The notes: a model not told the origin generated them from the letters alone. 64,000 nucleotides of DNA from JBJXHG01 sp046160865 (GCA_046160865.1 JBJXHG010000164.1:62001-126000), one strand, 5' to 3'. Shown: positions 1-8,889, counted from the stretch's first letter. Made by a program: numbers and translations.

Positions 1-2738
1 CTCACTTCGCACTCTCCGCAGCGATCACGTGGCTCGGTGCGGCGACGCTCCTCACGAGCGTCGCGAACGCGCAGCAGGGTCCGCTCGCGCCTTGGGTCGG
101 CGAACGCGGCATCACCGAGACCGTCGCGCAAATCATGGCGCGCGAGCGCGCGCGCCCCCCGCAACGCGTGACGCGCGCGGACGTGGAGTTGCTCGATCCG
201 TCGAGCGGCCCGCCGTGCGCGAGCTTCGCGATGTTCGCCGGCGCGTCGAGCGCGAGCACCGGCGGCGCCGCGCCGACGACGGACGTGCCGCACGGCAGCG
301 GGCAGCAAGCGCCGCTGGCCGCGCCGCAAGCCGTCGGCACGAGCTTCCACGTCGACGACCAGAACAACATGGCGCCCGGCGATCCGACGATGGGCGTCGG
401 TCCGACGCAGATCCTCGCGGCGACGAGCGAAGTCATCAAAGTGTTCGACAAGAACGGCACGCTCGGTGCGCTCAACGTGTCGATCGAGACGTTCTTCGCC
501 TCCGTCGGCACGAACTGCGACCGCATGCACGTGCGCTACGACAAGACCAGTGGCCGTTGGTTCGTCGCGACCGTCGACGTCGGAACGATCCCGTCGCCCA
601 ACAAGCTCCTGATCGCGGTGAGCAGCGGTGCGACGATCACGGACAGCTCGAGCTTCACGTTCTACTCGTTCCAGCAAGACCTCGTCGCGCCGATCGGCGA
701 CGTCGGCTCGTGGGCGAGCAACCCGAAGCTGGCGGTCGACGCGCATGCGCTCTACCTCGGAGCACTGATCGTGAGCGGCAGCACGTACGTCGGCACGTCC
801 GCGTGGATCGTTCGCAAGAGCTCGATCCTCTCCGGGGGCCCGATCGTCGTCACCGCGGTGCGCAACCTCGCCGGAGGAACGGGGACGCCGGGCATGGAGG
901 CGCCACTCGGCGTCGACAACGACGATCCGCTCGAGACAGACGGCTACTTGGTCGCCGTCAGCCAGGACACGCAGGGCTTGCTGCTCCTGCGCCGCGTCAC
1001 CGATCCGGGCGGAACGCCGGCGATTTCGGCGGAGATCCCCGTCGTCGTGCCGGCGACGACCAACGCGAGCTCGCAGCCGCACCTCGGGGGCGCCAACGTG
1101 ATCGTGTTCAGCTCGACCGCGATGTACGGCGACCGCCTGTTCAGCGCGATGATCCACCGTGACCGGCTGACGGGCATTCCGAGCCTGTGGACCTCGCACC
1201 ACATCGAGGTCAACACGAGCGGCGTCGCCGACGTGAACGGCGACAAGAACGGAGCGCGCTGGTACCAGCTCGACGATCTCGCGAGCGCGCCGGTGTTGAC
1301 GCAGTCCGGCACTCTGTTCGACTCGATCCCGGGCATCCGCCGCGGCTACTACTTCCCGAGCGTCGCGGCGAGCGGACAAGGTCACATGGCGATGGTCACG
1401 AGCTTCTCGAGCACGGGCGAGCGCATCGGAATCGCCGCGGCGGGTCGGCTCGCGTCGGATCCGCTCGGTGCGACGCAAGCGCCGACGACGGCGATCGCGG
1501 GCCAGAGCTACTGGAACAACAGCAGCCACTGGGGCTCGTACTCGAACGTCGCGGTCGATCCGACCGACGACCAAACGATGTGGGCCGTCGGACAGTACAC
1601 GTTCGATGACAACGATTGGGGCGTGCGCGTGATCAAGCTGATCGCGCCGCCGCCGGCGACGCCGGCCAGCGCGAGCCCAGCGAACGTCCTCGAAGGCTCG
1701 AGCAACGTGCAGGTCGTCGTGACGGGCACGTCGACCGCGGGCTCCGGCTTCTACGACACCGAGCCCGGTGTGAACCGCCTCGTCGCGGAAGTGCTCGGCG
1801 GCGGCGTCACGGTGAACTCGGTGACGTGGACGAGCCCGACGTCGATCACGCTCGATCTCTCGCTCGGTTCCGGCATCGCGGTCGGGACGCGCGTGATCCG
1901 CGTCACGAATCCAGACGGGCAAGTGCGCGCGTCGCTGGCGGGCATCCTGACGGTCGACTCGACGTCGTGCCTCGCGTTCCCAGAGCCACCGACGGATCAA
2001 CAGGCGTGTGTCGGAAGCTCGGCGACGTTCACCGTGACCGTCTCGGGCGGCACCGCGCTCTCGTACCAATGGCGCAAGGATGGAGTCGACATCGGCGGCG
2101 CGAACGCGTCGAGCTACACGATTCCATCAACCGTGCTCGCGGACGCCGGCGCATACGACGTCGTCGTCAGCGATCCGTGCGGCACCGCGGCGAGCGCCGC
2201 CGCGACGCTGACGGTGCCGGTCGCGTGCGTACCGGGTCCCGCGTTCTGCTTCGGCGACGGCTCGCTCGCGACGCCGTGCCCGTGCGTTCCGCCGAACACG
2301 ATCCCGAACCCGAGCGGCGCGCCTGGCCACGGCTGCGCGAACTCGTTCGACCTGAACGGTGCGCTGCTCATCGCGGTCGGCACGCTGAGTCCCGACGCCG
2401 TGCAGTTCACGTCCGACATCGGTCCGACTTATCAGGGCTTCGGCTTCCTGTTCAAGGGCAACGCGACGGTCGCGTCGGGAGTGGCAGTCAGCGACGGCAT
2501 CCGCTGTGTGAGCGGCGCGCTGATCCGGTTCGGCGGGCACAACGCCGGCTCGAACGGCGATCCGATCGGCAAGTGGCGCTACCCGAACGGCGTGCAGACC
2601 ACGCCGGTATCCGTCGCGACGGCGCAGCCGTCCGGACAGGTCGCCTACTACCAGCACTACTACCGCAACGCGACCGCGAGCTTCTGCACGAGCGCGACCG
2701 CCAACTTGTCGAACGGCGTCGCGATCGCGTGGCCGTGA
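1..2738 (+). CDS. Secreted multidomain surface protein (TIG + Ig-like + Cys/Gly-rich C-terminal module), 5'-truncated by window edge
   Basis: The frame is open from base 3, and the first 25 visible residues are a hydrophobic signal-peptide core ending in A-N-A-Q-Q, so the true start lies just outside the window; the first in-frame Met codons (135 on) are internal. After the signal come about 520 residues of beta-rich sequence. A TIG/IPT-like domain follows (nt ~1650-1955, 'ASASPANVLEGSSNV'), then an Ig-like domain (nt ~1975-2217, 'LSYQWRKDG' and 'DAGAYDVVVS'). The C-terminal ~165 residues (nt ~2240-2735) have a paired-Cys start, 'FCFGDGS' then 'CPC', and end in W-P. The same module ends the next gene. 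Likely an exported or surface-anchored protein; the ligand is unknown. The module as a surface or sorting domain is inference. Confidence 0.8.
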   Translation, partial: HFALSAAITWLGAATLLTSVANAQQGPLAPWVGERGITETVAQIMARERARPPQRVTRADVELLDPSSGPPCASFAMFAGASSASTGGAAPTTDVPHGSGQQAPLAAPQAVGTSFHVDDQNNMAPGDPTMGVGPTQILAATSEVIKVFDKNGTLGALNVSIETFFASVGTNCDRMHVRYDKTSGRWFVATVDVGTIPSPNKLLIAVSSGATITDSSSFTFYSFQQDLVAPIGDVGSWASNPKLAVDAHALYLGALIVSGSTYVGTSAWIVRKSSILSGGPIVVTAVRNLAGGTGTPGMEAPLGVDNDDPLETDGYLVAVSQDTQGLLLLRRVTDPGGTPAISAEIPVVVPATTNASSQPHLGGANVIVFSSTAMYGDRLFSAMIHRDRLTGIPSLWTSHHIEVNTSGVADVNGDKNGARWYQLDDLASAPVLTQSGTLFDSIPGIRRGYYFPSVAASGQGHMAMVTSFSSTGERIGIAAAGRLASDPLGATQAPTTAIAGQSYWNNSSHWGSYSNVAVDPTDDQTMWAVGQYTFDDNDWGVRVIKLIAPPPATPASASPANVLEGSSNVQVVVTGTSTAGSGFYDTEPGVNRLVAEVLGGGVTVNSVTWTSPTSITLDLSLGSGIAVGTRVIRVTNPDGQVRASLAGILTVDSTSCLAFPEPPTDQQACVGSSATFTVTVSGGTALSYQWRKDGVDIGGANASSYTIPSTVLADAGAYDVVVSDPCGTAASAAATLTVPVACVPGPAFCFGDGSLATPCPCVPPNTIPNPSGAPGHGCANSFDLNGALLIAVGTLSPDAVQFTSDIGPTYQGFGFLFKGNATVASGVAVSDGIRCVSGALIRFGGHNAGSNGDPIGKWRYPNGVQTTPVSVATAQPSGQVAYYQHYYRNATASFCTSATANLSNGVAIAWP

Positions 2739-2883
2739 GGACGCGGAACGAACATCGTCGAACCGTTCCGCGCGGCGCGGACGTACGATCCTGTGGTGCA
2801 CGCGCGCACGACACCCGGCATCTCCCGCCGGCTCGAGCCTGTTCTCTGACGAAACTCGCTCCCCCTACCGCGAGGATTTCAAC

Positions 2884-5211
2884 ATGCAGTTCGAATCGAA
2901 TCCGGATCGATCGTCGCTGGATCTCCTGTCGATGGCCGCGAACGGACGACGCGCCATCGCGCTCGCGATCGGCGCAGCACTGCTCGCGAGCACGAGCTCC
3001 GCGCAGTCGCGCATCGTGTCGTGGGGTGCGCAGGTCGGCGACTCGAGCTTCCACGACGAGACGTTCGTCGAGATCGACGCGGGCACCGCGTTCTGCGTCG
3101 CTCGACGCAGCGACGGCACGCTCGCGGCGTGGGGCTCCGACTCGTCCAACCAGACCCAACCGCTCGCGCTGCCCGTCGGAGTCGGCTATGTCGAGATCGC
3201 GGCGGGCCACATCCACGTAGTGGCTCGTCGCAGCGACGGCTCGGTCGTCGCCTGGGGCAGCAACTCGTCCGGGCAGTGCGACGTTCCGCCACCGCCGGCG
3301 GGACTCTCGTACGTGCAGGTCGCTGCCGGCGACCATTTGTCTCACGCGTTGCTGAGCGACGGCACGATCGCCAGCTGGGGCTTCCACGACGGCCAGCAAG
3401 ACTTGATGCCTCCGCTGCCGCCGGGCGTGACGTACGTCGAGGTCGCCAGCGGCGGATACCACGTCGCCGCGCGGCGCAGCGACGGAGAGATCGTCGCGTG
3501 GGGTCTCAACAACTCGGGTCAATGCAACGTCCCCGCGCTTCCGCCGGGCATTGCGTACGTGCAGGTCGAAGCGAGGCTTTCACGGACCGCCGCGCTGCTC
3601 AGCGACGGATCTCTCGTCGTGTGGGGCGCTAGCCCCTTGCCGCCGACTCCGCCGTTGCCGGCCGGAACGACGTACGTCGACGTGGCGCTGGGACAGAGCC
3701 ACATACTCGCGCTGCGCAGCGACGGTCAACTGGTCGCGTGGGGCACGAACTCGTCGGGGCAGTGCAACGTGCCGGCGCTTCCTGCGGGCCTCACCTACGT
3801 TGAGATGGACGCCGGCAGCGCCCACTCGACGGCGCGGCGCAGCGACGGCTCCGTCGTGTGCTTCGGGTTGAACCTGGAGACGCAGTGCAACATCCCGCGC
3901 GCGCCGGCTGGAACGAGCTTCGTCGAGGTCGACGTGGGTGAGACACAGTCGATCGCGCGCTGCAGCGACGGTTCGCTCGTCACTTGGCGAGCGACCGCGA
4001 GCGTTCCGGCGCTTCCGCCCGGTGTCGGGTACGTCGAGGTCGCGGCGGGCGGCGGACACTCACTCGCGCGGCGCAGCGACGGCGAAGTGGTCGCGTGGGG
4101 CACGCCCGAACACGGTGCGACGCTCGTCCCGCCGCTCGACCCGGGGCAGTCGTACGTCGGGATCTCGGCGGGCACGGACCACAGCATGGCGGTGCGCAGC
4201 GACGGAGCGGTCCTCGCGTGGGGTCGCAACAACTGGGGCGAGCTCAACGTTCCCGCGCTGTCGCCTGGGCTTTCCTACGTGCAGGTCGCGGCAGCTTGGG
4301 ACCATTCGGTCGCGCGGCGCAGCGACGGATCCGTCGTGGCCTGGGGCGCGAACTTCGCCGGCGAGTGCACGGTTCCGGAGTTGCCCGCGGGACTGAAGTA
4401 CGTCGACATCGCCGCGCGCGGCGTGCACACGCTCGCGCGTCGCAGCGACGGATCGATGGTCGCGTTCGGCTACAACAACCTGGGACAGACGTCGGTGCCC
4501 GCTCTCCCCGGCAACGCGACGTACGTCGAGATGGTGGCCGGGATGTACCACTCGATCGCGCGGCGCAGCGACGGCGCGATCATCGGCTTCGGCGAGAGCA
4601 CGTCGGGGCAGCTCGCTGCGCCGCCGCCGCCGCCGGGCTACCGCCACGTCGAGATCTCGACGTTCCAAGGCACGACCGTCGCGCGCTTGGCGATGGGACC
4701 CGAAGTCGGCGAGACGTTCTGCTACGGCGACGGCTCGCTCGTGACGCCGTGCCCGTGCGTGCCGCCGAACACGGTGCCGAACCCGAGCGGCGCGAGCGGC
4801 CACGGCTGCGCGAACTCGTTCGACTTGGCTGGCGCCGAGCTGCGCGCTACCGGCTCGCTGGCGCCGGACACGCTCGAGCTCACGTGCGAGATCGGACCGG
4901 CCTACCTCGGCTTCGGATTCCTCGTCAAAGGCAACGCGGCCGACGCGAACGGCATCGCGAACAGCGACGGGATCCGCTGCGCGAGCGGGCAACTCGTCCG
5001 CTTCGGCGGCCACAACGCCGGCACGAACGGCGCGCTCGTCGGCACGTGGACGTACCCGAACGACGCGCAGCCCATGTCCGTGTCTGCCGCGACGCTGCAG
5101 GCGGCGGGCGAGAGCGCGTACTACCAGCTGTACTACCGCAACGCGACCGCGAGCTTCTGCACGAGCGCGACGGCGAACTTGTCGAACGGCGTCGCGATCG
5201 ACTGGCCGTGA
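2884..5211 (+). CDS. Secreted RCC1-like repeat protein with the same C-terminal module
   Basis: A protein of 775 residues. The ATG at 2884 is preceded by GAGGA seven bases upstream; a second in-frame ATG at 2932 gives a shorter leader. A hydrophobic segment (residues ~24-39) ends in S-S-A-Q. Then come about 13 tandem repeats of ~41 residues, each reading roughly 'YVEVAAGxxHSxARRSDG' followed by 'VVAWG', the signature of RCC1/alpha-tubulin-suppressor beta-propeller blades. The repeats are shorter than classical RCC1 blades (51-68 residues). The last ~165 residues ('FCYGDGS', 'CPC', ending W-P) closely match the end of the preceding gene, 145 bp upstream and on the same strand. Predicted extracellular binding protein; partner unknown. 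Confidence 0.85.
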   Translation: MQFESNPDRSSLDLLSMAANGRRAIALAIGAALLASTSSAQSRIVSWGAQVGDSSFHDETFVEIDAGTAFCVARRSDGTLAAWGSDSSNQTQPLALPVGVGYVEIAAGHIHVVARRSDGSVVAWGSNSSGQCDVPPPPAGLSYVQVAAGDHLSHALLSDGTIASWGFHDGQQDLMPPLPPGVTYVEVASGGYHVAARRSDGEIVAWGLNNSGQCNVPALPPGIAYVQVEARLSRTAALLSDGSLVVWGASPLPPTPPLPAGTTYVDVALGQSHILALRSDGQLVAWGTNSSGQCNVPALPAGLTYVEMDAGSAHSTARRSDGSVVCFGLNLETQCNIPRAPAGTSFVEVDVGETQSIARCSDGSLVTWRATASVPALPPGVGYVEVAAGGGHSLARRSDGEVVAWGTPEHGATLVPPLDPGQSYVGISAGTDHSMAVRSDGAVLAWGRNNWGELNVPALSPGLSYVQVAAAWDHSVARRSDGSVVAWGANFAGECTVPELPAGLKYVDIAARGVHTLARRSDGSMVAFGYNNLGQTSVPALPGNATYVEMVAGMYHSIARRSDGAIIGFGESTSGQLAAPPPPPGYRHVEISTFQGTTVARLAMGPEVGETFCYGDGSLVTPCPCVPPNTVPNPSGASGHGCANSFDLAGAELRATGSLAPDTLELTCEIGPAYLGFGFLVKGNAADANGIANSDGIRCASGQLVRFGGHNAGTNGALVGTWTYPNDAQPMSVSAATLQAAGESAYYQLYYRNATASFCTSATANLSNGVAIDWP

Positions 5212-5218
5212 CACGCGC

Positions 5219-5258
5219 ACACACCGATTCATCTCGCACGCGCTGACCCACACGCTCA
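5219..5258. repeat. Stop-anchored palindromic repeat, single unit
   Basis: Unit of the form ACACCGATTCATCTCGCACG CGCTGACCCACACGCTCA. It lies just after the stop of the RCC1-like gene. The same unit recurs, doubled, at 7770-7839 and 37191-37265. The inner part (CGCACGCGCTGACCCACACG) is an imperfect palindrome. Confidence 0.6.
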
Positions 5259-5359
5259 GGCACGCAGCACGAGCTTCGATGCCTTCCCGCGGCAAGCGCA
5301 TGTGAGGTGCGACGGTTCGCGCGTCAGTCGCCAGGCCGACGGTTCCCGGAGATCTTGCT

Positions 5360-5647
5360 GGCCTCGTAAGCTTCGGAGCTGCCGCTCACGAGGCCGCGAA
5401 CCCGACATGCGCGCACAGTAGAGTGCGCGCATGCTCGCACGTCGTGCAGGTGTCGGAAGCAAGCCGCGAGTAAGCGGTGTCATCCGACGAACGCGAGCTC
5501 CGGCGGAAGGCGTGCCGGCGCCAGGCGTGGAGACTCACGCTGGAAGCCGAGCGGGTCTAGCCCGGAAGGCATAGATGGCATCAGCTCCTGCTCTTGGGGA
5601 ACGTGTCGGTGTTGACGAACGCCCCGTCCCCCAATCACAGGAGCTGA
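5360..5647 (+). ncRNA. Structured leader of the IS110 element (bridge-RNA candidate)
   Basis: The ~440 bp before the transposase hold three inverted repeats. GGCCTCGT (5360-5367) pairs with ACGAGGCC (5388-5395). CATGCGCGCAC (5406-5416) pairs perfectly with GTGCGCGCATG (5423-5433) around a 6-nt loop. A 23-nt arm at 5581-5603 pairs with 5625-5647 at 19 of 23 positions. In the IS110 group the guide (bridge) RNA is known to come from the noncoding end upstream of the recombinase, so this is the natural place to look. In the IS1111 group it lies downstream instead; that flank (6703-6919) also has an inverted repeat. No RNA family was matched. Confidence 0.3.
5581..5647 (+). promoter_or_regulatory. 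Inverted repeat that buries the transposase ribosome-binding site
   Basis: TCAGCTCCTG (5581-5590) and CAGGAGCTGA (5638-5647) are perfect reverse complements, and pairing extends inward to 19 of 23 bases. The right arm contains AGGAG, six bases before the ATG at 5650. If the arms pair in mRNA, the Shine-Dalgarno is masked. This would limit translation, for example when transcription reads in from outside. Confidence 0.55.
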
Positions 5648-5649
5648 CA

Positions 5650-6702
5650 ATGACTACGAGCGCACGCTACTTCGTCGGTATCGATCTGCACAAGTCGGTG
5701 ATCCAGGTGTGCGTGCTGGATTCGTCCGGCGGCACGGTTGCGTCGCGGCGTTCGACAGGGACGACGCTGGAGTCAGGCCAGGAGCTCGTGGAGGAGCTCA
5801 CGGAGTGGCGCGACGGCGGGAAGTTCTGCGTCGAGGCGGTCGGTATGAACCGCTGGTTCGTCGACGCGTGCCGCGCAGCGGGACTGGAGATCGTGGTGGC
5901 GGATCCGGTGAAGCTTGGCCTGAAGTCCTCGGGCAAGAAGACCGACCGCCGGGACGCGCACGAGATCGCGCGCCGACTGTGGCTGGGCGACATCGAGCGC
6001 CACGCCAAGACGTACTACCCCAGCGACGAGGAGTACGGTGGCCGCAAGATCGAGCGCGTGCGCCACAAGCTGGTGTCGATTCGCCAGCAACTGGTCAATC
6101 AGCTGCGCGGCCTGCTCAACGCGTACCGGATCGCTGCCCCGCGCGGAGAGCTGTACTCGGTGAAGAATCTGCGCGCGCTGCGCGCGACCAAGATGCCGAC
6201 GCAAGCGCTGGAGATCTGCCGCGACTGCATGGTCGACGCACTGACCGCAGTGGCCGCGGAGATCGAGAAGCTGAACAAGGAGCTCGCGACGGTGGCGAAG
6301 CAGCCGAAGGTCCGGGCGCTGATCGAGTCGTTGCCGAGCGTCGGTCCCCAGACCGCGACGACGATCCTGTGCGAACTCGGCGACGTGTCGCGCTTCACAG
6401 GCCCGAAGGCGGTCGCCGCCTACGCTGGACTCGCTCCGCGCGTCGCGATGTCGGCCGACAAGGGACACCACGGCCCGATCACCAAGCGCGGCAACAACGA
6501 GCTGCGCTGGATCTTGAGCGAGTGGGCCGTGCGCCTCCTGTCTCGCCACGAAACGGTGCGCGCATGGGCTGCGCCTCGCTTGAGACGCATGCACAAGAAC
6601 AAGGTCCGAGTCGCGCTCGCGCGCAGGCTGCTCGTCGGCGTGTACGTGATGCTGTCACGTGGCGACGCCTTCTCCCTCGAGCGCTGCCTCAGCACGCGCT
6701 GA
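5650..6702 (+). CDS. IS110-family transposase (DEDD recombinase)
   Basis: A protein of 350 residues from the ATG at 5650, chosen because AGGAG sits six bases upstream and 'YFVGIDLHK' then starts at residue 7, as is usual; an in-frame ATG at 5575 would add 25 unlikely residues. The N-terminal RuvC-like DEDD domain shows D12 (GIDLHK), E62 (FCVEAVG), and D99/D102 (KTDRRDAHE). The C-terminal Transposase_20 domain shows 'LPSVGPQTA', 'YAGLAPRV' and 'GPITKRGNNELR', the latter near the expected catalytic serine. The frame is intact, so the element may be active. IS110 elements lack terminal inverted repeats and target duplications, so the ends cannot be fixed from one copy. Confidence 0.93.
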   Translation: MTTSARYFVGIDLHKSVIQVCVLDSSGGTVASRRSTGTTLESGQELVEELTEWRDGGKFCVEAVGMNRWFVDACRAAGLEIVVADPVKLGLKSSGKKTDRRDAHEIARRLWLGDIERHAKTYYPSDEEYGGRKIERVRHKLVSIRQQLVNQLRGLLNAYRIAAPRGELYSVKNLRALRATKMPTQALEICRDCMVDALTAVAAEIEKLNKELATVAKQPKVRALIESLPSVGPQTATTILCELGDVSRFTGPKAVAAYAGLAPRVAMSADKGHHGPITKRGNNELRWILSEWAVRLLSRHETVRAWAAPRLRRMHKNKVRVALARRLLVGVYVMLSRGDAFSLERCLSTR

Positions 6703-6919
6703 CGAGACTTCGACCGCGACACGATCACATCGGAATCCAACGGTGGTGCACGTCGGAGAATTGCTGGACGCTTCGAAGGCCTCAACCCCGAATGGCGGCA
6801 CCACCGCATCCCCCTCCTGAGCGAACGAGCTCGAAAAGACGATTGGACGGATCCGACGTGATCGAACCTGACCCGAGAACGACACGCCTCCAAGGCAGCC
6901 TCTTGACGCCACCTAAAGA
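6703..6919. other. Noncoding right flank of the IS110 element
   Basis: No credible gene. It contains a 9-bp inverted repeat (6741-6749 with 6798-6806) enclosing 48 bases. In IS1111-type relatives the guide RNA is downstream of the recombinase, so this stretch is the alternative bridge-RNA location. Confidence 0.4.
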
Positions 6920-7086
6920 GCATTTCTCACCACGTCCGTCGCGAGGTCGCGTCAGCGCGTTCGGAGCAAGGCGTTGAATCGGAATCGACCGGAGGTGACC
7001 TGGAAGGTCAGCGAGGATCGGTTCCGATCCAACAACGCCGCTCCGAGCGGGTTGGCGCGACCGCAGCGGGACGCGGTGAGAGATGC
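6920..7086 (+). repeat. 167-bp long palindromic element, copy A
   Basis: Begins GCATTTCTCACCACGTCC and ends GCGGTGAGAGATGC, so its ends are inverted copies. The two halves are imperfect reverse complements, meeting at a central hairpin (GGTGACCTGGAAGGTCAGC). Each arm closely matches an arm of copy B (8890-9056), which lies in the opposite orientation. Confidence 0.8.
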
Positions 7087-7154
7087 GGGCGAGATCCTGC
7101 CGCCGATGGGCGTGTGCGTCGGATCACCGGTGTACCGGGAGTTGCTTTCCAACG

Positions 7155-7742
7155 ATGAATCCCATCCAGAGACGCCGCGACGCCAAGCTCTTGCGCGTCG
7201 CCAGAAAAGTGCATCGCACGGCGGGCGCCGGGCTCTTCGTGTTCTTCACGCTCGTCGCTTGCACAGGTCTGCTACTCGGCTGGAAGAAGCACTCGGGCGG
7301 CGCGATCCTTCCCAAGTCGTATCGAGGTCAATCGACCGATCCGCGCGACTGGATGGCGGTCCATCTCCTGCACGAGAAGGCGCTCGAGGTCGTCCGCGAG
7401 CACATCGCGCCGGACCATCCCACCGAGCTCGAACGAATCGACTTCAGGCCGGACAAGGGGATGGTCAAGTTCGTCTTCGTGAGCGGGTACTGGGGTGTTC
7501 AGCTCGATTGCACGAGCGGAGAGCTGCTGCACCTCGAGCGACGTCGTTCGGACTTCATCGAGAACATTCACGACGGGTCGATCCTCGACTACCTGCTGCA
7601 GACGAGCGATGAGCAGGTCAAGCTCGTCTACACGTCCATCATGGGCGTCGCACTGCTCGTCTTCACCACCACCGGCTTCTGGCTGTGGTACGGACCGAAG
7701 CGGTTTCGCGCGCAGCGCAAGGGCGTGCAGCCCGACGCGTAG
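7155..7742 (+). CDS. PepSY-associated two-TM membrane protein
   Basis: A protein of 195 residues from the ATG at 7155 ('MNPIQRRRDAK'); upstream in-frame starts would add implausible sequence running into repeat copy A. A first membrane helix (~18-40, 'LFVFFTLVACTGLLLGW') follows the 'VHRTAGAGLF' motif typical of PepSY_TM proteins. A ~110-residue periplasmic PepSY-like part follows, then 'LDYLLQTSDEQVKLVYTSI' and a second helix ending 'GFWLWYGPK'. This is about half the size of classical iron-uptake PepSY reductases and lacks their extra helices and histidines. Role unknown; perhaps a small redox or protease-inhibitor-like membrane protein. It stands alone, convergent with the dnaJ-like gene. 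Confidence 0.7.
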   Translation: MNPIQRRRDAKLLRVARKVHRTAGAGLFVFFTLVACTGLLLGWKKHSGGAILPKSYRGQSTDPRDWMAVHLLHEKALEVVREHIAPDHPTELERIDFRPDKGMVKFVFVSGYWGVQLDCTSGELLHLERRRSDFIENIHDGSILDYLLQTSDEQVKLVYTSIMGVALLVFTTTGFWLWYGPKRFRAQRKGVQPDA

Positions 7743-7769
7743 AGCGTTCGCGCGGGCGAGACACGCACG

Positions 7770-7839
7770 CACCGATGCATTGCGCACGCGCTGACGCGCT
7801 TGCTCCGATTCATTTCGCACGCGCTGACGCGCGTGCTCA
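7770..7839. repeat. Stop-anchored palindromic repeat, two tandem units
   Basis: Two units, CACCGATGCATTGCGCACGC GCTGACGCGCTTG and CTCCGATTCATTTCGCACGC GCTGACGCGCGTGCTCA. The last three bases are the stop codon of the minus-strand DnaJ-like gene. GCACGCG/CGCGTGC cores form hairpins on both strands, placed exactly between two convergent genes, so they may serve as a bidirectional terminator. Confidence 0.65.
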
Positions 7840-8784
7840 GGCGCGTGGATCGAACTTCGACGACTTCGCGAGCTCCTGGAACAACTCGCGCTCGCGATCG
7901 GTCAGTGCCGGCGGCACGGCGATCGCGATCTCGACGATCAGGTCACCGCGTTCACTCGCGGTGCGCGGCAGGCCGAGTCCGCGCAAGCGCAGCTTCCGTC
8001 CGCTGGACGAGCCCGCGGGCACTGCGACCACCGCCTTGCGCCCGTCGGGCATCGCGAGCTCGGCCTTCGCGCCGAGCGCCGCTTCCCACGGGCTCACGGC
8101 GAGCTGCGCGTGGAGATCGAACTCTTCGACACGGAAAGTCGGGTGCGGCGCGATCGACACGCGCAGCAAGAGATCGCCGCTCGCTCCCCCGCTGCGCCCC
8201 GCCGCGCCTTGGCCACGCAGTCGAATGGTGCCGCCCTCCGTCGTGCCGGGCGGAATCTTCACCTCGTAAGTGCGCCCGCCTTCGAGCGCGAGCGTCTGCT
8301 TCGCGCCGGCGAGCAACGTATCGAGCGTGAGCTCCACGCGCGCCTCGTACGTCTCGCCTGCGCGCGGCCGCGCCGCGCCGCGCGCACGCGCCGCGCCACC
8401 GCCGGACGGATCTCCCCCGCCGCCGAACATGCTCTCGAAGAACGCGCTGAAGCCGCCGAGATCGCCGAACTCGAAGCTGCCTGCGCCGTCGGCGCCGCGG
8501 CGCGCGCCGCGGAAGTCGAAGCCCTGCCAGCCGGGCGGCGGCGTGAACTCTTGGCCATCCTTCCAGTGCTCGCCGAGGCTGTCGAAGCGCTTGCGCTTCT
8601 GTGGATCCTTCAAGACCTCGTACGCCTCGGCGATCTGCGCGAAGCGCGCCGTCGCGCCATCCGTCCTGTCGACGTCGGGATGCTTCGAGCGTGCGAGCTT
8701 GCGGTACGCGCTGCGGATCTCGTCCGCGCTCGCCGTGCGCGACACGCCGAGAACCGTGTAGTAGTCCTGGAACTTGACGGCCAT
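7837..8784 (-). CDS. cbpA: DnaJ-type co-chaperone without zinc finger (CbpA-like)
   Basis: A protein of 315 residues. The J domain (1-70) begins 'MAVKFQDYYTVLGV' and carries the invariant HPD ('SKHPDVDR') that stimulates DnaK ATPase. A Gly/Phe-rich and Ala/Arg-rich linker (~85-140) follows, then a type-II DnaJ C-terminal substrate-binding region with 'IPPGTTEGGTIRLRGQG' and 'AVPAGSSSGRKLRLRGLGL'. The four CxxCxGxG zinc repeats of DnaJ are absent, so it is CbpA/DjlA-like rather than DnaJ proper. Its neighbour 430 bp away, divergent, is the Hsp20 pair, which suggests a protein-quality-control locus. Its stop codon is embedded in the 7770-7839 repeat. Confidence 0.85.
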   Translation of the reverse strand: MAVKFQDYYTVLGVSRTASADEIRSAYRKLARSKHPDVDRTDGATARFAQIAEAYEVLKDPQKRKRFDSLGEHWKDGQEFTPPPGWQGFDFRGARRGADGAGSFEFGDLGGFSAFFESMFGGGGDPSGGGAARARGAARPRAGETYEARVELTLDTLLAGAKQTLALEGGRTYEVKIPPGTTEGGTIRLRGQGAAGRSGGASGDLLLRVSIAPHPTFRVEEFDLHAQLAVSPWEAALGAKAELAMPDGRKAVVAVPAGSSSGRKLRLRGLGLPRTASERGDLIVEIAIAVPPALTDRERELFQELAKSSKFDPRA

Positions 8785-8889
8785 CGGTTCGATCTCGCGC
8801 GCTCGACGTCGAGCCCGCGCGCGCGCCGAAAGTCAAATGACGTGCCGGTGCGCGCGCGCCGCAGTCGCGCGCTCGGACGAGTCTAGCTC

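Larger units (their letters stand above)
5360..6919 (+). mobile_element. IS110-family insertion element (ends approximate)
   Basis: One complete transposase with structured noncoding flanks. The left limit is put at the first strong inverted repeat. The right limit is put before the 167-bp palindrome that begins at 6920. The downstream flank contains CGGTGGTGC (6741-6749) and its reverse complement (6798-6806). Exact ends are unknown. Confidence 0.5.

Noticed and set aside
29..1162. Long Arg-rich open frames overlapping many genes in other frames (first example here)
   Set aside because: High GC leaves most frames open. These translations are Arg/Ala/Pro-rich with no motifs and overlap genes with clear domains.
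5256..5483. 75-codon minus-strand ORF between the RCC1-like gene and the IS110 element, ending 'KASKLVLRA'
   Set aside because: Its stop fits the stop-anchored repeat pattern, so it could be the end of a gene broken by the IS, but it overlaps the structured IS flank and has no recognisable domain.
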